Part shown: piece by piece, positions 5,245 to 5,372 of the stretch
Layout of the letters: every line of letters starts with the position of its first letter
Position numbering within the stretch: the first letter of the stretch is position 1
NCBI GenBank assembly: GCA_046262935.1
Contig: JBHELT010000011.1
Coordinates: 1 to 5,372, forward strand
Source of the DNA: JBHELT01 sp046262935
Lineage (GTDB): Bacteria > Actinomycetota > CADDZG01 > JAHWKV01
Length of the DNA stretch: 5,372 nt
Reading direction: 5' to 3'
Translations under genes and position numbers: made by a program
The notes under the pieces: generated by a model
Databases searched by the model: none
The model's input: only the letters and a program-made list of their open reading frames with translations
What the model was told of the DNA's origin: nothing

Positions 5245-5372
5245 TCACTGCGTGTGATCTTCTTCTCGTGCCTCGGACTCGCCATGGTTGCGAAGGTCGG
5301 GTGTGATCACCCGGTATCGATCCCTGAGAGCCTCGACTTGCTCTGTCCAAAGAGTGCGGTCCATGAAGAGGC
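5245..5372 (-). pseudogene. Upstream fragment of the same alpha/beta hydrolase, ending at an in-frame TGA
   Basis: Read from the right edge, this frame gives 41 residues (beginning LFMDRTLWTEQVEALRDRYR, then VITPDLRNHGESEAREEDHTQ) before TGA at the complement of 5245-5247. Asp-Leu-Arg-x-His-Gly-x-Ser is the usual motif ahead of the helix that leads to the nucleophile elbow. The frame continues without shift into DLMEDHIALLDHLGVDKAVF, the expected following helix and strand. The two parts therefore belong to one ancestral gene broken by a single nonsense codon. A change from TGG (Trp) or CGA (Arg) would be enough. The N-terminus lies outside the window. UGA is not reassigned here: rpsK and truA both end in TGA at their normal C-termini, and Trp is written TGG elsewhere. 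Confidence 0.72.

Noticed and set aside
5245..5247. UGA read as tryptophan or selenocysteine
   Set aside because: rpsK and truA end in TGA at normal positions, so UGA is a stop in this genome. No selenocysteine insertion structure or selenoprotein family fits an alpha/beta hydrolase at this position.
5057..5350. A 97-codon - strand frame overlapping the hydrolase in another register
   Set aside because: Its Arg/Gly-rich translation is a shadow of the hydrolase frame; the hydrolase motifs are in the other register on both sides of the TGA.

Overview
This window is a stretch of core translation and transcription genes, followed at its right edge by what looks like a broken hydrolase gene. Gene order on the + strand is rpsM (3' end) - rpsK - rpsD - rpoA - rplQ - truA - rplM - rpsI. 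This is the bacterial alpha operon joined to truA and the L13/S9 pair. The RpoA sequence ([20 protein letters not shown] and VRSYNCLKREGV), rpsD placed between rpsK and rpoA, a long acidic L17 tail, moderately high GC and frequent TTG/GTG starts point to an actinobacterial lineage. A non-model class such as Acidimicrobiia is plausible, but this is inference from remembered family features, not a search.

Layout: positions 1-4652 are almost solid coding on + with tiny gaps or overlaps: 4 nt rpsM/rpsK, 1 nt overlap rpsK/rpsD, 26 nt rpsD/rpoA, 4 nt rpoA/rplQ, 1 nt rplQ/truA, 4 nt truA/rplM and 18 nt rplM/rpsI. They are probably co-transcribed from a promoter left of the window. No promoter or riboswitch is visible, and no gap exceeds 300 bases. 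rpsI ends one base before the end of a convergent - strand alpha/beta-hydrolase gene whose 5' end lies beyond the right edge.

The genes work together as expected for a growth-rate-linked cluster: small-subunit proteins S13, S11, S4 and S9, large-subunit proteins L17 and L13, the RNA polymerase alpha subunit, and the tRNA pseudouridine synthase TruA.

No new defence or mobile system is visible. Two places deserve a second look. First, the rplQ product carries a disordered tail of about 160 residues, and the DNA coding for it contains a diverged inverted repeat (about 61 bp arms, 50/61 matching, with 14 and 18 bp perfect runs) that could fold into a long hairpin just upstream of truA. Second, the hydrolase frame is interrupted by a single in-frame TGA, with recognisable hydrolase sequence on both sides.
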